A model generated the notes under the pieces. The model was not told the origin of the DNA. It did not search any database and saw only the letters and a program-made list of their open reading frames with translations. Position numbers and translations under genes: made by a program. Source: Echinococcus granulosus (Eukaryota; Platyhelminthes; Cestoda; Cyclophyllidea; Taeniidae). Taken from it: 64,000 nucleotides of DNA. The stretch spans positions 1,239,107 through 1,303,106 of the forward strand of contig NW_020170382.1 in the NCBI RefSeq assembly GCF_000524195.1. The letters run 5' to 3'. Shown piece after piece: positions 1 to 13,237 of this stretch; position 1 is the first letter of the stretch; every line of letters starts with the position of its first letter.

Positions 1-1044
1 CTAATTCGAAGTACAAAAGTGGCGCCTCACCAGAACCGAGGGATAAACCACTATCGTATTACAATATAATACTTTCATTCCGAAGACATCACACTATTTT
101 TTGTCAATCTTAGCTGAACTGGTTTCTGAACCTTTTATAGCAGTTTTCCGCTACTTTTTACTTTCAGCTGCTCATTTAAATGTAAACCTAAGCCTAAATA
201 ATCCAATTAGTACTTTTACAGATTAAAACTATTAAACTGCTCAGAAAGACACTTCAAAAGCACAATTTTTCCTTACACAATCTTTCAAAAGAGTACGTTT
301 TATCTCTTGCTGCAAGATATTCATTTGTATACTCCAATCCCCAGTATACCAGTCTCTTGGATCCATCACAGTTGGCCTTTTCTCTCCGATCGGATACCTA
401 TTTGTGGTATCCAAATATTTTAATTATTTATCTATAGTTCTCTACATTCAATCAGAACACCTACATGTTCCTTCTCTCTTTTTTAACTACACCTCCAAGT
501 TTTGGTTACGAAACGGTACAAATAAATTTTGGCGTATGCTCATAGTACCAGAGTATCGCCGCACTATCGAATTTTGCATTAAAATTAACCACATCTGGAA
601 GAATTATCAATAAATCTTCACTTTCAAATACGATGTAAACTGTTTTTCTGAAGAAGGTACTTTGTTAGAAAAATTATGAAGGCTGTGTGCTGGGTTAAGT
701 TGAACGCACTATAGTTCTGTCGCTTATGCACGTAGCATAAACTTGAGCCGCTCCGACCAAAGCATCATGCTGCTTGTTTCTGGCAAAATTAACGATAAAT
801 CTCGTCTACGTTTGCAAATTCTCCCTTCAATAGCCAATAAAAGAGGCCCTGCAAATGACCTCCGGTTTCGCTCGCTTTTGTTGGCTTTCTTCATCGATTG
901 TCCTATTGTCAGGTTGTGTCGACAGTTGGCGTCTGAAAGCTTGAACGCATTGGTGAACAATTTGTTTACACACAATACGGAATTATAGGTGTCTTAGCGG
1001 TAAACACCGTGTCTGCAAGCGGTGCACCACACTTGGCCATTTCG
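1..1044. other. 5' flank of hexosaminidase gene, no gene recognised
   Basis: About 1 kb of AT-rich DNA before the hexosaminidase start codon. Short open frames on both strands around 724-988 overlap each other, begin at non-ATG codons and resemble nothing I know, so I do not call them. An imperfect inverted repeat (TTATGC, 5-base spacer, GCATAA) lies near 723-739. It could be a hairpin or a factor site, but nothing else supports that. The promoter and 5' untranslated region of the downstream gene presumably lie here. I could not identify a TATA box or start site. Confidence 0.4.
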
Positions 1045-4000
1045 ATGTCACAGGTCTGCACATCGCTCTACCTCCTCCTCCTTCTTCTGCTATCTCCCTC
1101 GCTCTCTCTCATTCCACAGCCCGTCTCGTTTGGCATCTCTCCCCAGTACTACCGCCTGCCCTTTGAGGTGGATGTTCAGCATAATGCACCCTATTGCTTT
1201 ACTCTACATGCTTCCATCAAACGCCTCCTTGAGAGTTTCAATCTGCGACATCTGATTCGCGATTTACCCACATCTTTTGCGGGGAATATAACGCACCTGC
1301 TAATTAATATCTCCTCCGAATGCAATGAATTGCTGGGCGTTCTCTACCCGAAGGAGGGCTCAAAGGAAGATTGTATTTTCAACTTGAATATATATGATTA
1401 AGATGGTCCTTAGATCAGGTCATCATTTCGGGCGGTGTGATCTGGATAAATGCATCCGAAGTGTGGGGAGCGATGCATGGATTGACCTCAGTGGCTCAGC
1501 TAGTCATGTCCACAAGTGTAAACGAAGCAAGTCAGATTTTGCGTTGACTCACTTTGTAGAAATACCTGCCTAATGTGAGGATATCCGATATGCCGCGGTG
1601 GCCATTTCGTAGTTTTCTCATTGACACCTCGCGACATTTCCTTCCGCTGCAGTATATTCTCCAGTTTCTGGTAAGATTTGTGTTTTTGGAGTGGGGAATT
1701 GCGTTTTTTGTCCTCCTCCTTTTTAGAAAGCCATGGCAACTGTCAAAATGAACGTTCTACACTGGCACATCGTTGATGATCAATCTTTCCCCTATGAGTC
1801 CTATACCTTTCCCAAACTCTCTGATAAGGTATGTCCCATAAAATATGAGCTTTACCATTCATAAGAGTCAAAGAAGGTTTAATGTGCTTCAAAATTTTAT
1901 GAGAACTTAAGGGATTTATGTGAAGAAACGGTAGTGGGCAGATCTAAAGATTCAATGTTAGGTTCCCAGTGTCTTTCGTCTGTTTATATTCAACCAGACG
2001 ACATATTAGCATTTCATTAAACAGACATTTTAAGTTTTGTTTACTTTATGGTTCAAGTTCACTTTTCAATAAGTGATTGTCTTTCAGGGGGCATATTCCC
2101 AAATTCATGCTACGTATACCCAACAGGATGTACGAATTATCATCGAATATGCAAGGTCCTTGGGTATCCGTGTAATGCCAGAAATCGACACTCCAGGTGT
2201 GTTAACCTTTTCCATTTTTAACCCAGTTTACAGTTTAATGCTCACACTTTACAACTCTGGTATCCCGAACCCTTTGTTGGTAGCTTAACAACGATTTATT
2301 TCCGCAGTTTATGCAAGAGTGGCTTCCCTAGCATTGCCAAAACATAATACCCCAATTTTGCCTTCAGGCCACACGAGATCATGGGGCTACGGGTATCCCA
2401 CGCTTCTGACCCCCTGTTTTTCTCGCAGAGGACCGACTGGACGATATGGTCCACTCAATCCAATTAAGAATACCACTTACGACTTTGTGGGACAGCTCAT
2501 AGCAGAGATTGCTAAGACCTTTCCGGATAGCGCACTTCATCTGGGTGGAGATGAAGTGGATTTTTCTTGCTGGTAGGCACGGAGAAATTTCATCCTTCTT
2601 TTACAACACTGGGCCCAATTTGACGAAATGAATTCTGCTGCATGCTACACTGTTAGGTTGTTGTTTTGTATAGTCTCGAGCGAATCCTGAAGAATTTTTT
2701 AAAAATATTATTTTCTACTACTCGTCATTTTCTGGATAAAATTTCTTTTGTTTCTCGATGTTTAGGTCCAAGGTTTTCACTTAAGCGTTACTACATGCTC
2801 AAGGAAAGCCCTAGTGATCCATCATTGCAAATAAAATGAGTTTCTCCTCACTTGACCTAGAGTAAAATTTCTTTCCTTGGGAGACGTATGTTAGTTTTTA
2901 CAAAATTTCTTCAAATAGATCACATGCTAAGACCTACATATATGCCTGCGTGTGGTTGCAATACCTAACCAATGTGGAGTCTAGTATCTCTTTGCATAAT
3001 GGAAAGCCAACCATCCCTTAAGCCCCTTTGCTTGAGTACAGAGAAATAGACGTCTTGAATCCTGATTAGTTTTAATTGGTGAAATGTTTTAGACTACTTT
3101 CTAACCAACATTTGGCCCAGGGTTGTTTAATAATGCACAACTTACAGGGAGTCGAATCCGGAGATACGTGATTTCATGCAGAAGATGGGTTTCAATTCAA
3201 GTTACACTAAACTGGAGGACTACTATTTTGCCAATCTATTCAAAAAAATTAAAGAGGTTACGAAGAAACCTATAAAGGTGTACATGTGGCAAGAGATCTT
3301 TGACGATGGTGTCGAGGTAAGTCCAACTTATTACAAGCTTAGTGCATTTCGGCGGAAATGTGAAACCGTGTAGGGTGTACCAATACCGTTCTATTCCTCA
3401 CTGTTTGGGATTGTCGTTTAGGCAGCAAAATTCACTACCTACTTTGCTTTAAGAACTTGATTTTGCATTTACAGAGCAGGACCAAAAACAGTTATCATGT
3501 CGACTACCAAGCTTGGAGGCAGTTAGCCGGCACTTTCATTTGGCATTATGTTAAGAGTAATCAATGAACATGTGAACATATTCAGGTCATTCACTAAGTA
3601 TAGGCTCAGCTAATCCAACATTACTAAAGAAGTAACGATGCATTTCCTGAACTTCCGTCTTTCACTTCCATAACGGTATCCATCTCATTTTTCTTTAACA
3701 CAATTGTCAGGCTATATGACATTATTTAAAAACTGACTGCATGAACAAGGCCCAATCCAAACCTTAAATATCATTTATATTTGTATTATTATAAGTAAAT
3801 AGTTTTTTTTTAATAAAACCAAGATAAACGACTCGACAACTGTCCACGTCTGGAAGGATGGAGCTTGGCCAAAGGAAATGGACATGGTAACGCGAGCGGG
3901 CAAGGAAGTTATCTTCTCGGCTTGTTGGTACCTAAGCAGCATCAGATTTGGCGAGGATTGGATCGACCGCTACCAGTGTGATCCGGCAAGCTTTACGAGT

Positions 4001-6965
4001 TAGTCCGATGTCATCTACTCTACTTTGCGCCCTGCTATAATTTGTTTTACTAAACATTTTTAAGTAGACAAGCTGTGCTCTCTAAACAGACGGTCCTTGG
4101 CTTGCGGTTCCATGACATAGGACCTTTCATCGAGTAGGGATGATAGAATGGTGAAATAGTTGTGCTTTCTTAAATCTATGACTTGAAATTGTTGCCTGCT
4201 CTAATCTAACAAAGAAGGCCATGGGATTTCACAGCAAACGATGTGGTTGCCTTTGCATTTCCACCGTTAGATTATCAGCAATGCTAAAACTGTGGTGAGA
4301 CTTAACGATTGTGCTGACGAATTCGATTAATCAAATTTGACAGATTTAATCCTACTTTTGCCAAGCATGACCATTCAAACATTATTGTAATTTCGGTTAC
4401 AAATATCCGCCTTTCTGCACTAGAAACCACTGTGATGTGAAGTGGACAACAAAATTACCCGGCAATTAGTTGCTCAGGTTACTTGTAACCCTAAGGAGCA
4501 CTTATGTTTAGGCCTCCTAGATGGTTTAATTTCCATTGCTATTTCCCCAACATTCTAGAAGGTCCCTCTCCCCCACATTCCTCCTTGATTACCTGATATC
4601 ATCTACAGGTGTACTTTGAGTACTAATTGCTCACTATAAGGCCAAGGTCAGGAAAACACCATCAATATGCGAAAGTGAAGCTGTCATGTTTCTCCTCCTT
4701 TCCCCACTGGCCAGCCAGCTGTCACATGCACACGCGCCGTACCATCTTACTTGCTCATGCACGTCGGCAAATAAAAGCTTCGGCATCGAAGTCCTATCCT
4801 GGCTGGGAGCTCCACAGGATCCCAAGCGAACACCTGCACAACTCTCAGTTTATAATACAGACATTTAAAACTAGCGCCATATGAGGCAATTTATTCAAAC
4901 TGTACGCTATACTTAAATATAAATTTGAAGAGGCGAATGTGACAAGAACGTAAACAGAACGACATTAAAGCAGTTAATTCATGGCCAGAGGAAAATCGTA
5001 CGTACCGTTCGTTACCCAAATGGAGTTGTTTGCTGACTTGAAAGAAATCAGGTGCTGTTGCATTTAGATAACACTAAACAACTTGCGCTGATCAAAGGCG
5101 GTGGAGCCGCAATGTGGGGAGAATACGTTGATCACACGAATCTGATTTCCAGGTCTTGGTGAGTTTGCTATTATGTACTGATGATAACACGCCAAAATTG
5201 ATGTTTATCTAGGCTCCTATGCGATTTTTTTCTGAATTAAATTTGGGAAGGCCACTTATTGGCACGTTAGTTTTGGGGGAATTCCATTTATTCGTCGTTA
5301 AAAGAAATTACTAGTTTTTAAAGGCCGCTGATTTCAGCAACACAGCGAAAATCTAAGCATGGAGAATCTGTTCTTTCTTTTTGAAGTTAACAATTGTGTG
5401 CACCGAATTTTTGCTGAACTGCTGTGAGTCTTGGAGAAACCCACCAAAAGTGTGATCTTGCATTTAAGGCCGCGTGGTGCCGCGGTTGCAGAGCGTTTGT
5501 GGAGCCCGGCTCAGGTTCACGACGTCAACGACATGCGAATTCGTCTCATCAGTTACCGGTGCTTCCTTCTTGCGTGAGTTATTCATGTCCCTAGGATTTA
5601 AATTTATCACATTGAAAAGTTCAAAATCGGGTTATCATCGCGTAATCAAAAACCTAACTATCAAAGGATTACATGGTCCCTTCCCCTCTTTTGGGTGTTG
5701 TTTTCGCGTCGGCCATCACAATATAGTCGGTGCTGGAGGAAAAACACACGAACTAGCCGCACCAGTCATCGAATATGCGTGCAACTAAGAAGATGGCTGG
5801 TCACAATGTCATTGATGTATTTTGACAATTTCACTGAGTATGGAATTTTGTCCTGCTTGGAAGCTCTGTTCGAGAATAGGGAAATGCGGTGTCCTCGTGC
5901 TGATTGAACTTGTATGATGCCCTACAATGCGGTCATCCTGCATCCTCCCCGATAGGCGTAAGAAAACTGGCCTTAAGGGCAGAGTCATTTAATAAAATTC
6001 GGGGTCGAAAATATTTTTATGGGGTTACTATTTCGCCTGAGTTCTAGCCAGCTGGTAGAGAGGTGAAGAAGGTGTCACTTGTTCACTTTAATTCATGCCT
6101 TCACTTAGGTATCGTAGGCAGTCCTGCGGTGAACTTTCCAGATGGTTTAGGGCTGGTATTACTTCAGTTGTTAACAGCATTCTCACAGAACACGGGACTG
6201 GGGTAGTCACCAAAGGTGGACGTCATTCTTCAAGCCCTCCATTAGGAGCTGCCACAGATTCTTCCATCTGTCCATCTCCCGTCACTTGAAGGTTTAACGC
6301 TTAGCAATAGAAATCGGGGTAGCTGTCCTTTATGATCGGGATCGCCTACTACTCCCACCGATGTAATTTCCACGAGTCCTTCCTAAGGTAGTTCAAAGCC
6401 ATGGTTGTATGGCCGAAAATGTACTACTGAGGTACAGAAGAACTGAGAGGCTACTGGCTTATTCCGAAGGACATGCCACTGTGAGAAAGTAAAATCCGTG
6501 GAGGCCTAAACATTCATATAATCAAACGCAGAGTCAAACAATCTATCGAATTATTACAATAACGTCAATGTTGTAGAACAGAATCCTCTTAGCACATTTT
6601 CGACCAACATGATCGCAATGTTTATTCAAGGTATTTTACTGCTTCTTTAAGGAGTTTTAAAGATTGCACCCAATCTTCAACAAAAAGATGACGTTGCTAA
6701 CTGAAACTTGGCTTTGAAGAGCAAAGTAAAACCGATCCCACCGCTTGATCTTACCACTTTGTTTCGTAGCATTCTTTCAATTTCTTGCATCTTAAAATTA
6801 AGAGATTTTTTCGAAGACCAACTTTCCTTGAAGTTGGCTCATAAAATTGCCTTAGAAGCATCTTTAGACGTTAAAGTCGTTCTTAAATTTTCTCATCTTT
6901 GGTCTTTCAGAATGGGTCTTAACGGCGAGCCTATTGCTGGACCGGATTATTGCGATTTTGCCTAA
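1045..6965 (+). CDS. HEXA/HEXB: beta-hexosaminidase, lysosomal (GH20), complete
   Basis: Glycoside hydrolase family 20 enzyme that removes terminal N-acetylhexosamine from glycans and glycolipids in the lysosome. Exons: 1045-1372, 1414-1517, 1560-1670, 1727-1828, 2088-2196, 2368-2572, 3148-3316, 3824-3998, 5068-5158, 5469-5573, 6911-6965. All phases fit and the total is 1,554 nt, 517 residues (human HEXA 529). A hydrophobic leucine run at residues 8-16 is a signal peptide. Motifs seen are [15 protein letters not shown], the catalytic pair in HLGGDEVDF (about D313/E314), [19 protein letters not shown] and [11 protein letters not shown]. Start: ATG 1045 directly precedes the signal peptide. Where human alpha has Asn-Arg and beta has Asp-Leu (after WYL), this protein has Ser-Ser at 414-415, so I cannot assign alpha or beta. 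Intron sizes rise from 41 to 1,337 bp; the last intron contains a dispersed repeat. Confidence 0.93.
4635..4830 (+). repeat. short GC-rich dispersed repeat, copy 1
   Basis: About 200 bp in intron 8 of the hexosaminidase gene resembles 50,764-50,950 by eye. Shared order: GGTCA, a GTCATGT or CTCATGT pyrimidine-rich stretch, CAGCTGTC or CAACTGTC, a block rich in alternating GC with ACGCGCC or GCGCGTG, then GGCAAATAAA or GACAAATAAG. The A-rich end suggests a retroposed short element or LTR fragment. Divergence is high and the ends are approximate. Confidence 0.4.
5672..6510 (+). repeat. dispersed repeat family R1, copy A
   Basis: About 840 bp in the last intron of the hexosaminidase gene. It matches copies near 48,852 (+), 53,170-53,960 (-) and 57,330-58,050 (-). 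Shared landmarks in order are a CCCTTCCCCTCTTTTG start, CGGCCATCACAATATAGTCG, AGTCATCGAATATGCG, CCAGCTGGTAGAGAGG, CACGGGACTGGGGTAGTC, AATAGAAATCGGGGTAGC and a GTAAAATCCGTGGAGGCC end. No intact open frame remains. It looks like an old mobile-element relic. I cannot name the class and see no terminal repeats. Confidence 0.6.
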
Positions 6966-8611
6966 TCAAGTCATCTGTCCCACCGCTTGATTATGACCCT
7001 GCAATCACCCTTGAAATGGACCCCAAAATGTCATATTCAACTTGATAGACTTTGTTAACTTGCTTCTCCGCTTATATTGTTGTTGGCATGGGGTTCAAGC
7101 GTATTTTGAGTTAGGCTTCTGTGCCATTTCATTCTGTGAGACAAATCTATCAAGGCTCTTGTAGGTGTGCAGATAGGTTTCCAGGGACTGATTCAAACTT
7201 GGACAAAACCTTAGCGTTTTTTAGTTCATACACCAGTGTCTTGTGTGTAGTCTTGCCCTGTCTTCCCCTTAATCTTCAAAATTCATTGCGGGGCGAGCTA
7301 ATTATCCGATTATTGCGACACTTTACACCTTTTTTTAGGTAGCTAACTTGAGACCTCTCACTACAAAACCACATTTCAAAGTCCTTTTTCTCCTGGACTT
7401 TGGGCCATAAAACCCCAATTTACACTTAGCCTCAATCTACTTGCCCCGGTTGTAAGTGGACTGGTCACACCGTCAGAAGAACGCACGACAACCTCAAATG
7501 AACCTTAAATTCATCAGGTATTTCAAAAAAAGTCTGTTTATTCAACTAGATTAGCATTACATCTCTTTCATTTTGGAATTTGCTTACTTGTAATAAAGTG
7601 GTCTCTGTGGAGCCTTTTGCCTGCCTGATTTCCAAATAAGTCTGGGGGACTACAAAAAAATGAAAAGTGGTTTATTAAATAACTCCCTCATAACCACTGA
7701 AGGTTACCTCGCAATATCGGCTAGATGTAAAAAATTATAAAAGGTGATGGGAGTGCTAAAGTCCATTTTTCATTTGTGTTCTGATAAAGTGGTTCATCGC
7801 CGTGGTCGTAAGTTGCAGGGTGTAAGGCGATTGGTCAGTGGGACGCGCGTTACAGAGCGGTCAAGTCTTGTAGCTGCCTGAGGCAAAGTTTTGCCCTCTG
7901 GGCTATTTCACAGTTAATCCTTGAAAAAACGCGCTTTTGAGCTAAAGTTATGACCATTAGGACTCGTTGCATCCGGAGGATCCTTCCAGCCAGGTGCTCA
8001 AAACAGAGGTTATCGAAACGCTTAAGTGAGGAATTACTATCGGATTCTTGATTTTGCAAGTAATAAGGGCAGCGTTGTTTAATCGCTCTTCGATCAGCCG
8101 AGGAGGAGATGTGAGGTCAAGATTTCGTCCAATCAGTTTCGTCCGGCCTGATTTACGCATGGGACTGAACCGCTCTGAATGTGTGCAGCCTTCATAATCG
8201 GAGCCAATTTAACGTTTACAAGAGATTACCTGTGCTTTCCGCGGTAATCGGTCATTATGGATGTCATCTAGACTGAAAGACGCCTGTGACCAACTCAGGA
8301 TACTTTAATGTTTTTCAAGGAATTATAAAACAGGCAGGGATGTGTTTTTTGCCTAATGCTTATTTAAGCTGCAGCTCGCTCTGATGACACTTGTAAATAA
8401 TTTCGCATAAAGCTTTGTTGTGTTTACTTCTCTCCTAAACCAGGGCTATCGCTTTTGATTACTTATTAGTAATATGAATGGAAATTTCACAACCTTTTTA
8501 TCACTTGCTCTGATTAATATAGCAAAGGGGAAATAGAAAGTAAGGTACTTGTATATGCCACAGAAAATCATGCCTAAGGAAAATTGGGTCCAAACTTGTT
8601 AGTTGGTTAGT
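6966..8611. other. intergenic, hexosaminidase to stress-protein gene
   Basis: About 1.6 kb between the hexosaminidase stop codon and the stop of the convergent stress-protein gene. An AATAAA at 7,592-7,597 could end the hexosaminidase transcript, which would give a 3' untranslated region of about 650 bases. Short open frames (7,121-7,342 and 7,850-8,160) have no recognisable content. Confidence 0.35.
7592..7597 (+). terminator. possible polyadenylation signal of hexosaminidase gene
   Basis: AATAAA on the + strand, 627 bases after the stop. It is the nearest canonical hexamer I noticed. In AT-rich DNA the hexamer occurs often by chance. Confidence 0.25.
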
Positions 8612-10484
8612 CTAGGGACAAGTGGGAGACGCTGGCGTATATTCGGGGGGAACAATGCAGATAGGAACTTGAGAGTGATGCAAAACGTAATCGGAGACAC
8701 TTCCAAGGATAGTGCGTCGAATGGTGCTTAGGCCCCGAGACCCCATGACGATCAGCTGAATCTCTAGGTCATTCACTATTGAGATAATTCCCTCGCCCGG
8801 ACGTTTATCCGACACTGTAACGTAGTCGCAGGGGATTTTTTTTGTTCGGCACATTCCTACCACCTCCGTGCTTATTTTTTCATCTAATTGGATCCTAAAT
8901 TTGAGAAAAAAATTAACCACATTAAAAGGACCTTATACTGCTTTCTCATTGCAAAACCGTCTTATTTGTTCGCTTCAAGCAATGCTTTCTTCTCGACTTC
9001 AATATTAGTAGCTTCACAATAAAAACCCGACCAACTCAGACTACTGAACTTGGTTGCTACTGCAATAACTTTTCAATACCATGCATTGGGGCAAGTAGTA
9101 AGCTCTTAAATTCAAATAACAAACTAATGTTACATTAACCGGAGCAAAGAGTACCAAAACACTGGTTCCAGAGGCAATAAATACCATTGCTACTTACTCT
9201 GATCGCAAATAAGAAGGTAAGCGTCAAACCTCATAAGATTTAGCAAAGAAAGGATAGATGAGGTGAGCACACACTAGAGGAATTGAGTGCTTGAACCGGT
9301 GGTGTTTAAGGGGCGTTAAGCAGTGTAGCTTTTTTGAACTTTCCTCTAGTGTAATTTATTATTTTGCCGAAATAGCTCGGTAAAAGGCACCAAGGCTTCA
9401 CATTCCTATCGCCTAGCGTAGTTTACGTTCGTTGATTGAAAAGAACGTTCATTGAAAATCCTTTGCATTGCCTTGATTGGCTGAATGCATGTGTGGTAGC
9501 CAAAAAATCTGTTTTGTCATACCATTTATGGTTCTAAACGAACCTGTCCCCATCATTTTGGAATTGAAGGGCTCCTACTTGAATGTTAAAATCGAAGGGC
9601 AGTAAAGTGGTGGAAGATTCGTTGTGCTTTCGTGAAGTACCAATTAATACCCATGGTGTCACGGTCTGCTGAGAAGACGATTCCTCAACGGATTCGGCAA
9701 AATTTCTTTTCATATCATGATAACTATCACTGGTTGTGTGAACCACCTTCCAACTACTTTCTGCCTTGCTGTAGTCAATTTTATTGGCTTGAAAACTTTT
9801 ACTAGTATCCACCAACTAGCATCCTCGCGTGAATTTTTAATGGTGGCAGTAGCTTCTCTTTCAAAACCAGCAGTAGCGCTGCCTCACGCAAATGTAGAGT
9901 TCTTCAGAATATGCTCTTCGGAAGCATGGGTCGAATTCATCGTTGAGTTAATTATGAAGGACACAAAGTTCCTTCATACTCTTTCTAAGGCACGAGGTTC
10001 ATTTTACCTATTAAATCTCCATCTTGATTTCGCAAACATATTAGGCTTCCCGGGGGTCGAACACCAGTTTAGCGCATAAATCTCCCTAGAGGTAGTCCAA
10101 CTTCATTGTCAGCTCTTTCGATTTCTTGCCATGTTACTCAAATTCACCACAATGACTTCAGTATGTTTTGGCGCCTGAGTAATTTACAATTCTCCTTCGA
10201 AGCAAAGATACCATTTCAAATTTAAATTCTAGTAAAGATATACACGAAATATGCACAAATATGACAGCGAATCACCTTTCATTAATAGCTTTCATCCACT
10301 GATCCGAGGGAATGCTCAGTCCAGATTTGATATGAAAAAGTGGAAGGTCGAGAATTTCCTGCACATGGATGAAAACCACATAGTCATTTTTGCCCGCCAC
10401 ATTGTCCAAGTACCAGTAGATGGCCTTCTTGGAGTTATCGCTGCCGTCCACAGGAATTCCAATCTTACGACCCTTCCCTGCCAT
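8612..10484 (-). CDS. universal stress protein (UspA family, ATP-binding type)
   Basis: Small cytosolic alpha/beta nucleotide-binding protein of the UspA family, usually linked to stress survival; flatworms carry many copies. Two exons: 10,276-10,484 and 8,612-8,894, joined in phase as AG+G (Arg70), giving 163 residues, normal for the family. The N-terminal KIGIPVDGSDNS supplies the conserved Asp (residue 13). The C-terminal motif spans G121 to S135 as G-x2-G-x9-G-S, which marks the ATP-binding subclass rather than the non-binding UspA subclass. The protein ends in a family-typical SQVPICIVP stretch. ATG 10,484 is the first in-frame ATG; the frame is open 14 codons further but without an ATG. 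The intron is 1,381 bp (8,895-10,275). A pyrimidine tract and AG just upstream of the ATG could be a 5' splice or spliced-leader acceptor, which is a guess. Confidence 0.92.
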
Positions 10485-13237
10485 GGTCCTGTTCTTCAGC
10501 AGGAAACGGAACGACGACTTCGGCAATGTGAACTAAGAAGTTGAACCTGGATTTCTCTGGCCAATGGGAGCTTACGATATGTGTGATTGGTTGTTGTCCT
10601 GACGTCTTGTGACAGAAGTGTGGAGTGAACCTGTTTCACCCATGTTTTGAAGCGTGTTGTTCATGTGACACCATGCCGTCGGGCAAGTGGGAGCTAAAAG
10701 AGGATTGAGGTCAGCGTCAATAACATGCGGGCCTTATGCCACTAAAAGATGGATGATAAGCACACGCCCTTTGTAACCAGTTTAAAAAAAGGTATATTAA
10801 AATAAACCTGGAGAAATAGACGAAAATCTACGAAATGGAATCGCGAAGAATATGTTTATCTCGGGTGACTATAATTAAAGTGCTGTGTTTAGGTTTTACG
10901 CTGAAGTGTAGCAATGTGGGGTCAATTTTCACCAGGTTTAGCTACTTAAAGTTGTAGTATGATGGTGTTTGGAAGCATACAAGAGCACTGCATCAGAACT
11001 CCTGAGAACTGGTGTTTTTCAACACTCCGCATTTCTTCGATGAACAGCGGCGTGCACATGAGTATGGAGAACCCGGAATCTTTCCTGAAGTCGTATCGTT
11101 ATGTAGGTAAATCTACTATTTACTAGGAGAAGGAATGGGAAGCCACTAACATGGTTAGGTCATGCCACCAAAGTGAAGGGAGAATGGAAAGGCCTTGTAG
11201 GCAATTGTACAGTTAAGCAGGTATCAAACCACTCGAGAGGAGTATCAAGGACAATCAGCAGCGAATACCCCTTTGGTGGGACCTTATTTCTGCATTTGTG
11301 ATGCATCTACAACCACTATGACCGCTGACTGAAAGTATCTATTAGTAAGCTTCACCGAGGCGAACAAAATGTCTGGTGGTCGAGAAGTTTCCCAGATTAC
11401 CTGCATTATCTAGGTACATTTGCATTATACCAATGATGAAATTCATCTGATCCGTCTTCCACCCGTTCATCTTTTTCTAGTCGAAATTCCGGAAAAGATT
11501 TTTCCCCTTGAGAACCTTTGCTAATCAGTTCTGCGATGGTGGGAAATGTTGATCGAAACCACCGAACTTGAACCTATTCCCATAATTGAAGGTTTATGCT
11601 TGACAACTACGTGACGTCCTCCGGAAGAATCATTTGCTCCACTCTCTTCACTTACTGATCGAAGGCATTTCCCCTCTCTCAGTCATTCTACTTTTACGAC
11701 TGGCGCTTAAGAGGGACTCTTTGCATTTTGGGTGAAAGCAAATGCAGCAATTCTATGCAATTGAATTAGTGACTCCCAACGAGTACAACAAAACGCCAGC
11801 TATCGCAACCCAAACACTATTTTATGAACGCTACCTGGGGAAAGCTCTGCTGTCGCGAGAATAAATAGGGCTCTTAATTCTACCGTTCTAATTCATTTCT
11901 TTGATTCTGAAATCGGATTTGAATCCAGGCAACTGCATCCTGTCTTCTTTTAGATTTGGATGATACAATAAACGGTAATCTGCAACAAAACATCTGCCAT
12001 TGAATTTCTCACGACCAGACTATAAAGCTGCTTATGAGCATAGGGAGGAAAAAGCTAGCCGACCCAAGAACAGATGCGCTCAAGCACATCTAATAAAGGC
12101 TGAAAAGGTCAAAGTGGATTTCAAGCATTGGAGGGTAGCACCGCTACCTGATGAGGCAGATGCAAACCATCCGTCCTTAACTTGCTGGGCATAATAATCA
12201 ATCGGCAGCGACTTCAATTAGCCACATTCTTAATTATTAAATGAGCAGCAAATTAAAGCAGTTTCCTGTAACACCATTACGCACATTTAAATACTCAAAA
12301 CACAATTGCAGTAGGTAGAGTCAATGAACTTTCAGCTGATGACATACTGACACTGCGAAAGAACAGCAATCAATCTCGCGTAGCGACAATTTGAAACCAA
12401 AAATGATCTCCTTCAAAATAGTCATCATTAACTGTGAATGCCCCATGGCACAGAAATAAAATGACACAGGAATTCCAAGTAAGCTATTTTGCTGTCAAAA
12501 TTATAAAATGCGGACCAGATGGACACAGAATTTCCAATTCAATAGACATAAAATAGGAAATACAATGGGAAAAGCTAAAGTAGCCAATGCACATGCATTC
12601 AACATTCCGCATTCCAGGCAAGGCTCAACGGATTTCCACATCTCACATATGTGCAGCAACAACTTCACATACATATATTTTCATGCCTCGGAGTGGCAGA
12701 GTGGCGCCTAAGGCTTCCGTAAGCTCTTGGTACTGGCGTTCAGAAACCAGACGGTCATCATTTCCAAAAGTACCATTATTGTCCACTCAAGTCACACCTT
12801 ACGAGGATTACAACATGAAACACTTTCGACCGCAGCTCCATGACGCAGCGTTTCATCTTCTGGGGAAGTGCACTATGGGTAAAACAAAAGACAACACATC
12901 GAATACCTATCGAAAAACCCACACGAGGTAGGAGATCTCAAGGTTGCACTAGAAATTGGCGGTCGCTGAACTAACAACATAAAATAATAAAAGTGCTGAT
13001 AAAGTTGAATTTTCATTTAAGCACCATATACGGGCACTACACAACTGATGGGTGGTGAACAGCATTAGCAATCTTGGAAGGAACGACATGATATAAGCTA
13101 TGTATTGGAACAAAGGAGCAGTGAGTAATTTTAGCAGTTCCTAACCATGAATGCATATCAATCCTGAAAAAAACTGTGAATAATGCCCTTCTACGTGTCC
13201 TTATTTGCAGAGTAGTTTACAAACCTACTCGTCGGAT
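10485..13237. other. intergenic, stress-protein gene to DYNC2I2
   Basis: About 2.75 kb between two divergent genes. Open frames at 12,000-12,194, 12,508-12,711 and 12,587-12,931 are short, overlap one another and have no recognisable motif or splice context. Nothing else supported. Confidence 0.4.

Noticed and set aside
724..988. Overlapping 80-codon open frames on both strands upstream of the hexosaminidase gene
   Set aside because: At least the + strand frame starts at a non-ATG codon; no recognisable motif and no splice context.
12000..12931. Three short + strand open frames between the stress-protein and DYNC2I2 genes
   Set aside because: They overlap in different frames, have no recognisable domains and no supporting splice signals.
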